From Desmonostoc muscorum FACHB-395 (GTDB lineage Bacteria > Cyanobacteriota > Cyanobacteriia > Cyanobacteriales > Nostocaceae): a DNA stretch of 64,000 nt. Shown piece by piece: positions 27,711-37,834 of the stretch. Every line of letters begins with the position of its first letter. Position 1 is the first letter of the stretch. Position numbers and translations under genes: made by a program. The notes under the pieces are model-generated. The model was given only the letters and a program-made list of their open reading frames with translations. It had not been told where the DNA came from and did no database searches. The stretch spans positions 1-64,000 of the forward strand of contig NZ_JACJSF010000017.1 of the NCBI RefSeq assembly GCF_014698035.1. Direction: 5' to 3'.

Positions 27711-28411
27711 TTATAGACCTTGATGGGATCGTTAATGAATGCGATCGCATTTTTACTTGGTACAAGATTAATCCAATTGCGATCGCACCCCAGACAAAGG
27801 CAAATCAGTTATTTTGGTTAGCAATCTATGCGATCGCAGTAATTAAACTCACGTTATATTCACAACGGTAAAGGGAAAGGATAAAAGAAAAACTTTTACC
27901 CTTTAATCCTATAAAATTTTACATACTTCGGTTTAATCGTACTTAATTACTTGGATAATCCTGACTTGCCTACAACTGTTGCCTTTTCGGACGATCAACT
28001 GCAATGCTTGTTTACGTAGGCGTAGCCTGTCGTAGACATCGCACCAACATGCCTTAAGTACGGAATACGGCGCTTTGTGCCTGTTCCTCAAGGGTTTTCA
28101 GGCTGCCTTACTTATAAAAAAATCCGATGTCTTAATTAAGTGCAGATCAAGCTTCCATATAATAGTTGAAGAAGTGCAACAAAATTAAACATCAAGTAAA
28201 GTCCCTCCTCTGTCACTCCCTCTCCAACATACCCCTGTATGGGCAATACATTATAAACGCCTTAAGGCAGTTTTCTTAAAAGTATTGCTCCTGCAAGCTT
28301 AACTTTGGCTTGGCAGACTAGATAAATCGGGTCTGGTTGGCATCTACGCGGTTCAATTCAAAATCTTGCCTTTGGCACGCTACACGAACACAACAGGAGA
28401 ACACGAAATCT
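27711..28411. other. Long spacer before ndhH, no gene seen
   Basis: About 700 bases. Contains four GCGATCGC-type sites near 27740-27840, an imperfect hairpin AAAGGGAAAGG...ACCCTTTAATCC near 27870-27910, and the dispersed GCGTAGCCTGTCGTAGACATCGC repeat near 28021. It should hold the ndhH promoter, which I cannot place. Confidence 0.45.
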
Positions 28412-29596
28412 ATGACCAGACTAGAAACCCGCACTGAACCAATGGTGCTAAACATGGGGCCACACCACCCCTCAATGCACGGGGTTCTGCGGCTAATCAT
28501 GACTCTGGATGGCGAGGATGTCGTTGACTGTGAACCGGTCATCGGCTACCTGCACCGGGGAATGGAAAAAATTGCTGAGAACCGCACTAATGTAATGTAC
28601 GTCCCTTACGTTAGTCGCTGGGACTACGCTGCGGGAATGTTCAACGAAGCTGTCACTGTTAACGCCCCAGAAAAGCTTGCAGGTATCGCTGTCCCCAAAC
28701 GCGCTAGCTACATCCGCGTGATTATGCTGGAGTTGAACCGCATTGCTAACCACTTGCTATGGTTTGGCCCCTTCTTAGCTGACGTAGGCGCTCAAACTCC
28801 CTTCTTCTACCAGTTCCGCGAACGGGAGATGATTTATGATTTGTGGGAAGCTGCTACAGGTTATCGGATGGTAAATAATAACTACTTCCGCGTTGGTGGA
28901 GTAGCGGCTGATTTACCTTACGGTTGGGTAGATAAGTGTCTGGAATTTTGCGAGTACTTATTGCCTAAAATTGATGAGTACGAACGTTTGGTAACAGATA
29001 ACCCCATTTTCCGGCGACGTGTTGAGGGTATTGGGACTATCACCCGTGAAGAAGCAATTAACTGGGGACTTTCTGGCCCAATGTTACGCGCTTCTGGTGT
29101 GCAATGGGATTTGCGGAAAGTTGACCATTACGAATGTTACGACGATTTCGACTGGGATGTACAGTGGGAAACCGCCGGTGATTGCTTTGCCCGTTACGTA
29201 GTGCGGATGCGGGAAATGCGCGAATCTGTAAAGATTATTCGCCAAGCAGTTAAAGGACTTCCTGGCGGCCCTTACGAAAATCTGGAAGCGAAGCGTTTAG
29301 CCGCAGGTAAAAAATCTGAGTGGGACGCATTTGATTACCAATTCATCGGTAAAAAAGTTTCCCCCACTTTCAAGATACCCAAGGGTGAAATCTATGCCCG
29401 TGTAGAAAGTGGTAAAGGTGAATTGGGAATTTATTTGGTTGGCGATGATAATGTCTTCCCTGCACGTTGGAAGATTCGCGCCGCAGATTTTAACAACCTT
29501 CAGATTGTCCCACATTTACTGCGCGGCATGAAGGTTGCAGATATTGTGGTGATTCTCGGTAGTGTTGACGTAATTATGGGGTCTGTAGATAGGTAG
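28412..29596 (+). CDS. ndhH: NAD(P)H-quinone oxidoreductase subunit H
   Basis: 394-residue subunit of the peripheral arm of cyanobacterial NDH-1 in the thylakoid membrane, working in cyclic electron flow, respiration and carbon uptake. The sequence starts [20 protein letters not shown], with [12 protein letters not shown] and [12 protein letters not shown] as in all 49-kDa/NuoD-type subunits. The start ATG at 28412 has AGGAG upstream; the frame is open before it, but the family begins here. Monocistronic, with a clear terminator. Confidence 0.97.
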   Translation: MTRLETRTEPMVLNMGPHHPSMHGVLRLIMTLDGEDVVDCEPVIGYLHRGMEKIAENRTNVMYVPYVSRWDYAAGMFNEAVTVNAPEKLAGIAVPKRASYIRVIMLELNRIANHLLWFGPFLADVGAQTPFFYQFREREMIYDLWEAATGYRMVNNNYFRVGGVAADLPYGWVDKCLEFCEYLLPKIDEYERLVTDNPIFRRRVEGIGTITREEAINWGLSGPMLRASGVQWDLRKVDHYECYDDFDWDVQWETAGDCFARYVVRMREMRESVKIIRQAVKGLPGGPYENLEAKRLAAGKKSEWDAFDYQFIGKKVSPTFKIPKGEIYARVESGKGELGIYLVGDDNVFPARWKIRAADFNNLQIVPHLLRGMKVADIVVILGSVDVIMGSVDR

Positions 29597-29619
29597 AAAA
29601 TATCTATCTAAGCAATTTT

Positions 29620-29657
29620 AGAGCAGTTGTATTGTAATACAACTGCTCTATTTTTTT
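29620..29657 (+). terminator. Rho-independent-type terminator of ndhH
   Basis: AGAGCAGTTGTA (29620-29631) pairs perfectly with TACAACTGCTCT (29638-29649), and the stem is followed by ATTTTTTT. Located 24 bases after the ndhH stop. Confidence 0.85.
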
Positions 29658-29698
29658 AGTATTGGGTAAAACTGATGATTATAAAGCTTTTTTTAACC

Positions 29699-29808
29699 CA
29701 ATACGGTTCAGTTAAGGCTAAAACTCTTTGTCAAAGTCAATTTTTTACGAACCACAGAGACGCAGAGGGCACTGAGAGAATAAAGAAATGCTTAACTGAA
29801 CTGCATTG
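29699..29808. mobile_element. MITE family B, copy 1 (110 bp) with 10-bp target duplication
   Basis: Left end CAATACGGTTCAGTTAAGGC and right end GCTTAACTGAACTGCATTG are inverted repeats. The element is flanked by perfect direct repeats TTTTTTAACC at 29689-29698 and 29809-29818. A shorter relative with similar ends and its own 10-bp duplication lies at 46781-46853. Non-coding; probably moved by a transposase supplied elsewhere. Confidence 0.8.
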
Positions 29809-29906
29809 TTTTTTAACCGCCCTTTTAACGTTAATTTGATTTCTCTGGCTAGAAATATTTTTTACTTATATAACATAAGTACAAAATATTTGTCGAGTTT
29901 TAAATA

Positions 29907-32900
29907 ATGCCTCGGATATTTGACAACATTGATTTACAATTACTACCGATTTTACGAGAAACCCTCAAAGTCTCTTATCGGGCAGATTTTTGTGTTGGCT
30001 ACTTCAACCTCAGAGGTTGGCGAAGAATTGATGATTTAGTCGAACAGTATGTTGGTAGTGAAAATGCTTGTTGTCGTTTGCTAATTGGGATGCAAAGCTT
30101 ACCCAGTGATGAAGTTTATGCAGCATTTAGCCTTGTTAGTGGTGATGGACGGATTGATAACAGTAGCATTGTGCGGTTTAAAAAACGTATGGCGGCGGAA
30201 TTTCGCCAGCAGTTGACTATCGGTGCGCCGACTAATCAAGATGAAGCGGGGTTACGGCGGTTAAGTCATCAGCTAAAAAGTCAGAAGGTGATTATTAAAC
30301 TGTTTTTGCGCCATTCTCTCCATGCCAAGTTATATCTTGTGCATCGCAATGACCCTAATAGCCCAACTGTGGGATTCTTGGGTAGTAGTAATTTAACCCT
30401 TCCCGGATTGGCGAAACAAGGAGAGTTGAATGTTGATATTTTAGACCACGATGCTTGTAATAAACTGCAAAAGTGGTTTAGCGATCGCTGGCAAGATTAC
30501 GGTTGTGTAGATATATCCCAAGAATTGGCAGAAATTATCGATCAGAGTTGGGCTAGGCAAGAGCTAGTTTCACCCTACTACATCTACCTGAAGATAGCTT
30601 ACCACTTATCCCATGAAGCGATCGCAGGGCTTTCAGAATTCCGCATCCCCCGCGAATTTAACAACTTATTTGACTTCCAAAAAGCTGCCGTACAGCTAGC
30701 AGCACGTCATGTAACTAGGCGTGGTGGCGTATTAGTTGGTGATGTGGTTGGTTTAGGCAAAACTTTAGTTGGAACCGCCTTGGCGAAGATATTACAAGAA
30801 GATTGTTATTTAGAAACACTGATTATTTGCCCAAAAAACCTAGTGTCAATGTGGCAAGAATATAAAGATAACTATCGGTTACTTGCCGAAATTATGCCAA
30901 TTAGTCAAGTACAAAATAAATTACCAACACTCCGGCGTTATCGAGTTGTGTTAATTGATGAAAGTCATAATTTACGGAACCGCGAAGGCAAACGTTATCG
31001 AGCAATAATAGAATATATCACTGCTAACGAAAGTAAATGTATTTTATTATCTGCGACTCCTTACAATAAAAGTTATCTCGACCTTTCTGCCCAACTGCGG
31101 CTATTTGTGCCAGAAGACCAAGATTTAGGATTAAGACCAGAAGCTTTAATTAATGAACTGGGTGGCAGTTCTATAGGAGAATTAGAGTTTATTAGAAAGC
31201 ATCAGTGTTCAGTCCGTTCTTTAGCGGCTTTTGAGAAAAGCGAACACCCTGATGACTGGCGAGAATTGATGAAGCGTTACATGGTGCGACGTACTCGCTC
31301 TTTTATTAAAGATAATTATGCTCACACAGATGAAACAGGACGGAAATATTTAGAATTTTCTGATGGGAGACGTTCTTATTTTCCTCAGCGTCTACCTCGT
31401 AGTCTCAAGTTTACTTTAGAAGGTTCTAACACAGACTTTTATGCTCGTCTTTACTCTGAGTTAGTAGTAGAAGTCATTAATCAACTTAACTTACCTCGTT
31501 ATGGGCTAGGAAATTACGTTATTGCTAAACAAAAACAGCCGCCTACAGACACCGAGCAACGCTTTATTAATAGCTTATTTCGTGGTGGGAGAAGGTTAAT
31601 GGGTTTTTCTCGCACTAATTTATTTAAACGTTTAGAAAGTAGTGGTGTTGCTTTTATTCAATCAATTGAACGCCATATATTACGGAACTTCATTTATTTA
31701 TATGCTTTAGAGCAAGGTCTTGATATTCCTATTGGAACTCAAGAAGCTGAGTTATTAGATACAAGAAATAATGATGAAGATGCCGATTCTGTTGTAGCAG
31801 CTTTGTTTGATACAGAAATAGAAGAAGATGATTCTGACCTAACCCCCCAACCCCCTTCCCTAGTAGGTAAGGGGGAGAATTCAAAGCCTCTCTCTTTGCA
31901 GGAGAGAGGTTTGGAGAGAGGTTTTCCAGACGAGGATGAAAAGGCATTTAAAACAGAAAAAATATTTCGTCAAAGAGCAGAATCAATTTACCAAGAATAT
32001 ACAACTCGATATCAACGAAGATTTAAGTGGTTGCGTTCTACACTTTTTGATATTAAAAAACTGAAACGGGATTTATTAGAAGATGCCAAAGCATTAATTA
32101 ATATACTGCAACAGTGTGGCGAGTGGAATCCTCAAAAAGATGAAAAACTGGCAGCTTTAATCAAACTGCTAACAAAAACTCACCCTCAAGATAAAGTACT
32201 AATTTTCACGCAATTTGCTGATACAGTCCGCTACCTTGAAGATAATTTGCAGTTGAATCATATTACTAATGTAGCTGGGGTAACAGGTCAATCTAAAGAC
32301 CCAACGGTAATGACAGGAAGATTTAGCCCTGTGAGTAATGGAAAACGGGAGCAAATTTCATCATCAGATGAGTTGCGGGTTTTAATAGCCACCGATGTTT
32401 TGAGTGAAGGTCATAATTTACAAGACTGTGCAATTATCGTCAATTGGGATTTACCTTGGGCGATTATTCGTTTAATTCAACGCGCAGGAAGAGTAGACCG
32501 CATTGGACAAAATGCTGATAAAATTCTCTGTTATTCTTTTCTACCAGCCGAGGGAGTAGAACGGATTATTAATTTGCGGGGACGACTCCGCAAACGACTG
32601 CAAGAAAATGCTGAAGTGGTGGGAACTGATGAAGCATTTTTTGAAGATGATGATGCACGGGTAATTCTCGACCTCTACAACGAGAAATCTGGAGTTTTAG
32701 ATGGCGAAGAAGATACAGAAGTTGATTTGACTTCAGAAGCATTTCAAATTTGGAAAAAAGCCACCGATGGTAATCCGGGTTTGAAAAAAACGATTGAAGA
32801 AATGCAAAATGTGGTTTATTCTACCCGCGCCCATATTCCCCAACCTGTGCAACCAGAGGGGGTATTACTTTATATGAAAACCACAGAAGGAAATGATTCT

Positions 32901-33383
32901 TTGATTTATGTTGACCGCGATGGAAATAGCGTTACTCAATCACAGTTAGCCGTGCTTCGGGTAGCGGCGTGTGAAGAATCTACCCCAGCGATACCGAGAG
33001 ATAAACAACATCACAAGTTAGTACAAAAGGGTGCTGAATTGATTGCTGAAGAAGAGAAAAATGCCGGCGGTCAATTAGGGCGACCATCAGGTGCAAGGTT
33101 CCGCAGTTATGAACGACTGAAGAGTTATGTTCAAGAAATGAAAGGAACACTATTTGTTAGCGAAGAACTTTTAAAAGCAATTGATGAAATTTACCGTTAT
33201 CCTTTGCGACAGTCAGCTATTGATACTCTGAATCGTCAACTGAGAAGTGGTATTAATAATCAGGTGTTGGCTGATTTAGTTGTGTCGTTACGCATGGATG
33301 ACCGTTTGTGTATTGTGACAGAAGAACTGGATAAGCGAGAACCTCAGATTATTTGTTCATTAGGATTATTTTGTAATTCGTAA
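29907..33383 (+). CDS. PLD-SNF2 helicase of a restriction-like defence module
   Basis: 1158 residues. The N-terminus (about 1-220) is a phospholipase-D-type nuclease domain with HAKLYLVH and GSSNLT (HKD-type motif, about 139). Then comes an SNF2-class helicase: Walker A GDVVGLGKT (about 279), LIDESHNLRN (about 348) and C-terminal lobe motif QRAGRVDRIGQ (about 857). About 31 residues at 643-674 (LTPQPPSLVGKGE...) are a translated dispersed repeat. Such helicases occur next to large Eco57I-like methylases in antiphage loci; the partner here is the truncated gene at 35046. Looks intact and full length. Confidence 0.88.
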   Translation: MPRIFDNIDLQLLPILRETLKVSYRADFCVGYFNLRGWRRIDDLVEQYVGSENACCRLLIGMQSLPSDEVYAAFSLVSGDGRIDNSSIVRFKKRMAAEFRQQLTIGAPTNQDEAGLRRLSHQLKSQKVIIKLFLRHSLHAKLYLVHRNDPNSPTVGFLGSSNLTLPGLAKQGELNVDILDHDACNKLQKWFSDRWQDYGCVDISQELAEIIDQSWARQELVSPYYIYLKIAYHLSHEAIAGLSEFRIPREFNNLFDFQKAAVQLAARHVTRRGGVLVGDVVGLGKTLVGTALAKILQEDCYLETLIICPKNLVSMWQEYKDNYRLLAEIMPISQVQNKLPTLRRYRVVLIDESHNLRNREGKRYRAIIEYITANESKCILLSATPYNKSYLDLSAQLRLFVPEDQDLGLRPEALINELGGSSIGELEFIRKHQCSVRSLAAFEKSEHPDDWRELMKRYMVRRTRSFIKDNYAHTDETGRKYLEFSDGRRSYFPQRLPRSLKFTLEGSNTDFYARLYSELVVEVINQLNLPRYGLGNYVIAKQKQPPTDTEQRFINSLFRGGRRLMGFSRTNLFKRLESSGVAFIQSIERHILRNFIYLYALEQGLDIPIGTQEAELLDTRNNDEDADSVVAALFDTEIEEDDSDLTPQPPSLVGKGENSKPLSLQERGLERGFPDEDEKAFKTEKIFRQRAESIYQEYTTRYQRRFKWLRSTLFDIKKLKRDLLEDAKALINILQQCGEWNPQKDEKLAALIKLLTKTHPQDKVLIFTQFADTVRYLEDNLQLNHITNVAGVTGQSKDPTVMTGRFSPVSNGKREQISSSDELRVLIATDVLSEGHNLQDCAIIVNWDLPWAIIRLIQRAGRVDRIGQNADKILCYSFLPAEGVERIINLRGRLRKRLQENAEVVGTDEAFFEDDDARVILDLYNEKSGVLDGEEDTEVDLTSEAFQIWKKATDGNPGLKKTIEEMQNVVYSTRAHIPQPVQPEGVLLYMKTTEGNDSLIYVDRDGNSVTQSQLAVLRVAACEESTPAIPRDKQHHKLVQKGAELIAEEEKNAGGQLGRPSGARFRSYERLKSYVQEMKGTLFVSEELLKAIDEIYRYPLRQSAIDTLNRQLRSGINNQVLADLVVSLRMDDRLCIVTEELDKREPQIICSLGLFCNS
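31835..31930 (+). repeat. Dispersed palindromic repeat inserted in frame in the helicase gene
   Basis: The DNA CTGACCTAACCCCCCAACCC, then GGTAAGGGGGAG, ending in a CCTCTCT...AGAGAGG hairpin, is the same repeat family as 26192-26295. It keeps the reading frame and adds about 31 low-complexity residues between the two helicase lobes. Confidence 0.8.
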
Positions 33384-33409
33384 TTCGTAATTAATGTAAG
33401 AGACATAAT

Positions 33410-33456
33410 AAATCGCCGTCTCTACAATAATTAGCCCCTTGTAGAGACGGCGATTT
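33410..33456. repeat. 18-bp-stem palindrome, copy 1
   Basis: AAATCGCCGTCTCTACAA (33410-33427) pairs perfectly with TTGTAGAGACGGCGATTT (33439-33456). A second copy lies at 34613-34657; the two bracket the Rpn-family gene. Confidence 0.75.
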
Positions 33457-33486
33457 ATCGCGTCTTTATTATTTAGTAAAAAAATT

Positions 33487-33561
33487 GTAGGTTGGGTGGA
33501 GGCTTTGCGTAACCCAACATCCTGATATTTGTTGGGTTGCGCTCCGCTCCACCCAACCTAC
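33487..33561. repeat. Second palindrome downstream of the Rpn-family gene
   Basis: GTAGGTTGGGTGGAG (33487-33501) pairs with CTCCACCCAACCTAC (33547-33561), with an inner AACCCAAC/GTTGGGTT pair. A common dispersed repeat in Nostoc. It abuts the stop of the Rpn gene and may act as its terminator. Confidence 0.7.
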
Positions 33562-33563
33562 GT

Positions 33564-34520
33564 TTAATGCACTGTTTGATTTGCTTCCAACCAGTTAAAT
33601 AAATCCTCAATGGCTGTAAAATCCAATAAAGCCTCGCCAAGTGCTTCTAATTGCTTTAAAGAAAGAGTTTGAATGCGCTCCCGAACCTCTTGTGGTAACT
33701 CTCCTACCTGTTTTTGTAGTAGGCGTAACACGAGGGTTTGTCCTTGTTCTTGTTTTCCTCGCTCGTAACCAATGCGCTCGCCTGTGGTAATGTAGCTCAT
33801 AGTTCGCTCCTGCTCAAATTGCTTAAACTCTTGCCAAAATTCTGCTTCCAAGGCTTTTGGTAAAATCATAACCCAATCAATAAATCGATAAAGGTTACGA
33901 ATATCTTTTTCTTGCAATCCCAATTCATACAATCGGCGAATCAGACTAAATTTCCAAGCTTTACGTTCTCCTAGCTTTTTACTTGTTTGCTGCGTCTTCA
34001 AATGCGCCATTACTACAGTTGCAAATGGGTTGTCGCTGGCTTCTAATTCTGTCCAACTATTTTGATAATCCAGCAGCTTGACAGTTCCAAATTCAAAGTT
34101 AAGTCTGGTATTGGGATAATTATAACTATATTGATTGGGTCGCCATGTTGGATCTGTATCGCACAAAATTGCTAAACTGATGGCAGGTTTTGCAAATCTG
34201 TCAAAAATTCGCAGGTTGTAAGAAAACATTCTTTCTGCAAAGATGTCTTCTGATTTTGCCTGGATTTCTACATGGATTAATAGCCAAATTTCTTGTCCTT
34301 GAATTTGCCAGACTTTAACTAATTTATCTGCATATCTTCTACCAAGTTCGGCTTCACGGGCTATTTGTTGAAATTCCTTATCAAGAAATTCGTGGGGACG
34401 TTCCCAATTAATTAGTTCTGCTGTTTGGGGAAAGAAAAATTGCATTGCTTGGGGAAAATAAGCTTCTAAAATTTCTTTCCACGGGCTATCATTATCTGCT
34501 CTTTCCAGTTCTTCTGTCAT
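33564..34520 (-). CDS. Rpn/PD-(D/E)XK nuclease-family protein with DUF4351 tail
   Basis: 318 residues. The N-terminal domain (RRYADKLVKVWQ, then LLIHVEIQAKSE) has the D...ExQ arrangement of the recombination-promoting nuclease/putative transposase family. The C-terminus from about 265 (LVLRLLQKQVGELPQEVRERI...LEALGEALLDF) is a DUF4351-like helical domain. Minus strand, opposite to the helicase and methylase genes between which it sits, and bracketed by two copies of one palindrome. Such genes are highly multiplied in cyanobacteria. It probably arrived separately and interrupts the defence pair. Confidence 0.85.
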   Translation of the reverse strand: MTEELERADNDSPWKEILEAYFPQAMQFFFPQTAELINWERPHEFLDKEFQQIAREAELGRRYADKLVKVWQIQGQEIWLLIHVEIQAKSEDIFAERMFSYNLRIFDRFAKPAISLAILCDTDPTWRPNQYSYNYPNTRLNFEFGTVKLLDYQNSWTELEASDNPFATVVMAHLKTQQTSKKLGERKAWKFSLIRRLYELGLQEKDIRNLYRFIDWVMILPKALEAEFWQEFKQFEQERTMSYITTGERIGYERGKQEQGQTLVLRLLQKQVGELPQEVRERIQTLSLKQLEALGEALLDFTAIEDLFNWLEANQTVH

Positions 34521-34612
34521 TAGTTTATTGTTATACCATTTAAAAATCCTAAATCATTTGTGAACAACAAGATAATCGAAAGCGCTTACACCCAATGGCA
34601 ATAGACGCGATG

Positions 34613-34657
34613 AATCGCCGTCTCTACAATAATTAACCCTTTGTAGAGACGGCGATT
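34613..34657. repeat. Palindrome, copy 2
   Basis: AATCGCCGTCTCTACAA (34613-34629) pairs with TTGTAGAGACGGCGATT (34641-34657). Same sequence as the palindrome at 33410-33456, including the following TATCGCGTCTTT. Confidence 0.75.
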
Positions 34658-34690
34658 TATCGCGTCTTTCTTTCTTATATTACGTAAAAT

Positions 34691-34930
34691 ACCGAAATTA
34701 GAAAGCAAACTGGGGTTTGAGAAAGTAAAAGCTCATTTTGCTTACGGAAAACACCGAAATGAGAAAGCAAACTGGGGTTTGAATAAGTAAAAGCTTCTTT
34801 TGCTTGCGGAAAACACCAAAATGAGAAAGCAAACTGGGGTTTGAATAAGTAAAAGCTCATTTTGCTTGCGGAAAACACCGAAATGAGAAAACAAACTGGG
34901 GTTTGAATAAGTAAAAGCTTCTTTTTAGAA
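34691..34930. repeat. 62-bp tandem repeat, four copies
   Basis: Units start at 34691, 34753, 34815 and 34877, exactly 62 bases apart. Each begins ACCGAAATGAGAAAGCAAAC, then TGGGGTTTGAATAAGTAAAAG. They differ by few substitutions and alternate between GCTCATTTTGC and GCTTCTTTTGC near the end, which suggests duplication of a two-unit block. The last copy is cut short. The array lies directly before the truncated methylase frame. No spacers, so not CRISPR. Confidence 0.88.
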
Positions 34931-35045
34931 AGCATTTCAGTGTTTTGAGAAAGTAAACAGACCTTTTTATAAAGCAATTAGGCATTTTGATAAAATAATC
35001 AGCAAATATACTTGGCAATTAAAACTAATCCAAGTTTATAGTGCG

Positions 35046-37214
35046 GTGTTCGGGACAATTAAATTGATGGATGATGGTATTCTCAAAACTAAGCTTGAAG
35101 ATATAGAAAATTCCCATCCGTCACTACCTTATTTTATCAAGAAGCGGATTGTTTCTGATAACATCTATGGTATAGATATCATGGAGGAAGCAACGGAAAT
35201 TGCTAAACTACGTCTTTTCTTAGCATTGGTTTCTTCTGCTAATGATGTGGAAGAGTTAGAGCCTTTGCCTAATATTGATTTTAATATTATGGCGGGTAAT
35301 TCGCTGATTGGTTTAATTAAAGTTGATGATACTGCTTTTGATGCGGTGGGAAATTCACTACAAGGAAATCTATTACAGTCTTTAGCCGCAGATAATTATA
35401 AGAAAATTTTAGAAGAAAAGAATAAATCTGTTGAGTTGTACAAGAAGCACGCTTTTTTACCGAAAGCATTACCCGATACAGATACACCTCAAGATACTCG
35501 ATTAATACACCTCCGCAAAAATATTGAACAACTAAATAAACAATCGCAAGAAAAGTTAAATCTTTTGCTGTTGGATGAGTTTAGTAAGCGTTTGGGTATC
35601 AAGTATGAAGAAGTTCAGTTAACTGGAAAATCACAGAAGCGGGTTTTGAAGGTTGAGGATATTGCAGCTTTGAAGCCGTTTCATTGGGGTTATCATTTTG
35701 ACAAGGTTTTAGAACGCGGCGGTTTTGATGCGATTATTACTAATCCGCCGTGGGAAATATTTAAGCCACAGGCGAAAGAGTTCTTTGCACAGCATAATGA
35801 ACTGGTGACGAAGAACAAGATGGATATTAAGGATTTTGAGAAAGAACAGAATAAACTCTTACAAAATCCCATAATTGCAAGTGCTTGGTTAGAATATCAA
35901 AGTCAATATCCTTATGTCAGTGCTTATTATCGTTCATCTGAACAGTATAAAAATCAGATTTCTATTGTGAATGGTAAAAAAGCAGGTACGGATATTAATC
36001 TCTATAAGCTGTTTACAGAACAGTGTTTTAATCTTTTGCGTTCAGGCGGTGAGTGCGGTATTGTAATTCCTAGTGGGATTTACACTGATTTGGGGACTAA
36101 GCAATTGCGGGAAATGTTGTTTAGTCAAACTAAAGTTACTGGGTTATTCTGTCTTGAGAATCGCAAGGAAGTTTTTGAAGGTGTTCATCGCAGTTTTAAA
36201 ATAGTTGTTCTTACTTTTGTTAAAAATAGTACAACAACTGAGTTTCCATCTGCTTTTATGCGTTTGGATGTGCAGGAACTTCAAAGTTTTCCTAGTGATA
36301 ATAGCTTGCAGATTAATGTAGATATGATACGTAAACTCTCGCCTGATTCGCTATCTGTAATGGAGTTTAAGAATGAGGTAGATATCCGCATAGCTGACAA
36401 AATGCTTAAGTTCCCCTTACTAAATGAAAAGATTGAAGGTAAGTTGAATTTGCACTTAACCCGTGAATTTGATATGACAAATGATAGTCATTTATTTAAA
36501 CAACAGCCTGTTAAAGGAAGATTGCCATTATATGAAGGTAAAATGATTCATCAGTTTACTCATCTATACGCTGAACCAAGATATTGGGTGGATGAACAAG
36601 AAGCAAGAAAAGCTTTATTAAAACGGAATGAAAGTGATAACGGTCAAAAGATAGATTATCAAAGTTATCGTCTAGGTTTTAGGGATGTGGCGCGAAATAC
36701 AGATAACCGTACAATGATTGCAGGAATTATCCCACCTAATATTTTTGCAGGTAACACACTAATTGTGTCACAGCAATTTATAAAACAAGACGAATTACTG
36801 TTTGTTGTTTCTGTGCTGAATAGCTTTACTTGCGATTTTATAATTCGCCAAAAAGTAACGGCGCATTGTAATATGTTTTATATTTATCAAACACCCGTTC
36901 CACGTTTAACAAAAAACGATCGCAACTTCAACGATATTGTACAACGCGCCGCCAAACTCATCTGCACGACACCAGAATTTGACGAACTCGCGCAAGAAGT
37001 CGGTTTAGGTTCCCATCAACAAGGCGTTACCGACGAAGCAGAACGCGCTAAACTCCGCGCAGAACTCGATGGAATGGTAGCACATCTTTACGGCTTAACC
37101 GAAGATGAATTTAGCTACATCCTCACTACTTTTCCGATTGTGAATGCAACTGTTAAAGAAGCAGCATTGTCAGCTTATCGTAGCTTTGTGCCAAGTTTGC
37201 AAACTCAGAATTAG
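35046..37214 (+). pseudogene. Eco57I-type N6-adenine DNA methyltransferase, N-terminally truncated
   Basis: 722 residues remain. The frame opens after a stop at 34926-34928, within the end of the tandem array. The preserved part has NIYGIDIMEEATEIAKLRLFL, IDFNIMAGNSLIG, motif IV IITNPPWEIF (about 230), the LRSGGECGIVIPSGIY region, target-recognition-like sequence and a C-terminal helical end (LYGLTEDEFSYIL). What is missing is the N-terminal several hundred residues, including the SAM-binding motif I (F/DxGxG). Without it methylation is unlikely. Candidate start is GTG 35046, with no Shine-Dalgarno. Probably once paired with the helicase upstream. Confidence 0.8.
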
Positions 37215-37277
37215 TCTCTCGTTAGTTTCTCGTTCTCATGCAGAGTATGGAAACAAAGAATAGTATCAGTATGACTA

Positions 37278-37511
37278 AGTGGTTGTTTGAAAAGTAATTT
37301 GCTGTATTTTTGCACTTATTGATTCTCTCTAATCCCCCTTATAAAGCTACGGTGTATATACAAGTCTTATAGAGTTGCGTTACAGGCTTTTGATCCCCCC
37401 TAACCCCCCTTAAAAAGAGGGGAACCGGAATCAAAGTCCCCCTTTTTAAGGGGGATTTAGGGGGATCTAAAACGTTTTGCTACCGTGAAAATGATTTTTC
37501 AAACATCCTCT
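37278..37511. mobile_element. MITE family A, copy 2 (234 bp)
   Basis: Left end AGTGGTTGTTTGAAAAGT (37278-37295), right end the complement of AGAGGATGTTTGAAAAAT (37494-37511), the same ends as the copy at 1472-1636. It shares the core CCCCCCTAACCCCCCTT and the GGGGGATCTAAAACGTTTT end, but has about 70 extra bases on the left side of the core. Confidence 0.7.
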
Positions 37512-37834
37512 AATATCTGTAACGAGGAATACAAACTAAATTGTTACATTAGAGTTTGAAGTATATTTATTGCCTCAAGCTAGGGAAAGACAAAACATAT
37601 TATTTGTAAATTTCCAAAATTCTTAACATTAAATTCATAATTTTGAATTATTTTTGGGGCGAATTAAAAATTGTAGTTTCTTAATAATTTATTTTAAATT
37701 TACTAAAAAGGTTGACTACGATTATGTTTCGTTAAAATCGAATTGCTGCTATAAATACAAAAATGTATTTAAATAAAGTGTAATAAATTACTATATAAAT
37801 CCGGCAGCATTTACCTAGTCGTAATTTTAGAACC

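Noticed and set aside
34691..34930. Possible CRISPR array
   Set aside because: Units are directly adjacent with no unique spacers, and the unit is 62 bases.
34675..34977. 100-codon minus-strand frame with repeated residues
   Set aside because: It only reads through the 62-bp tandem array; no ribosome binding site and no family resemblance.
29907..37214. Complete DISARM or BREX system
   Set aside because: Only a helicase and a truncated methylase are present; no drmA/drmB, pglZ or other marker genes lie nearby.
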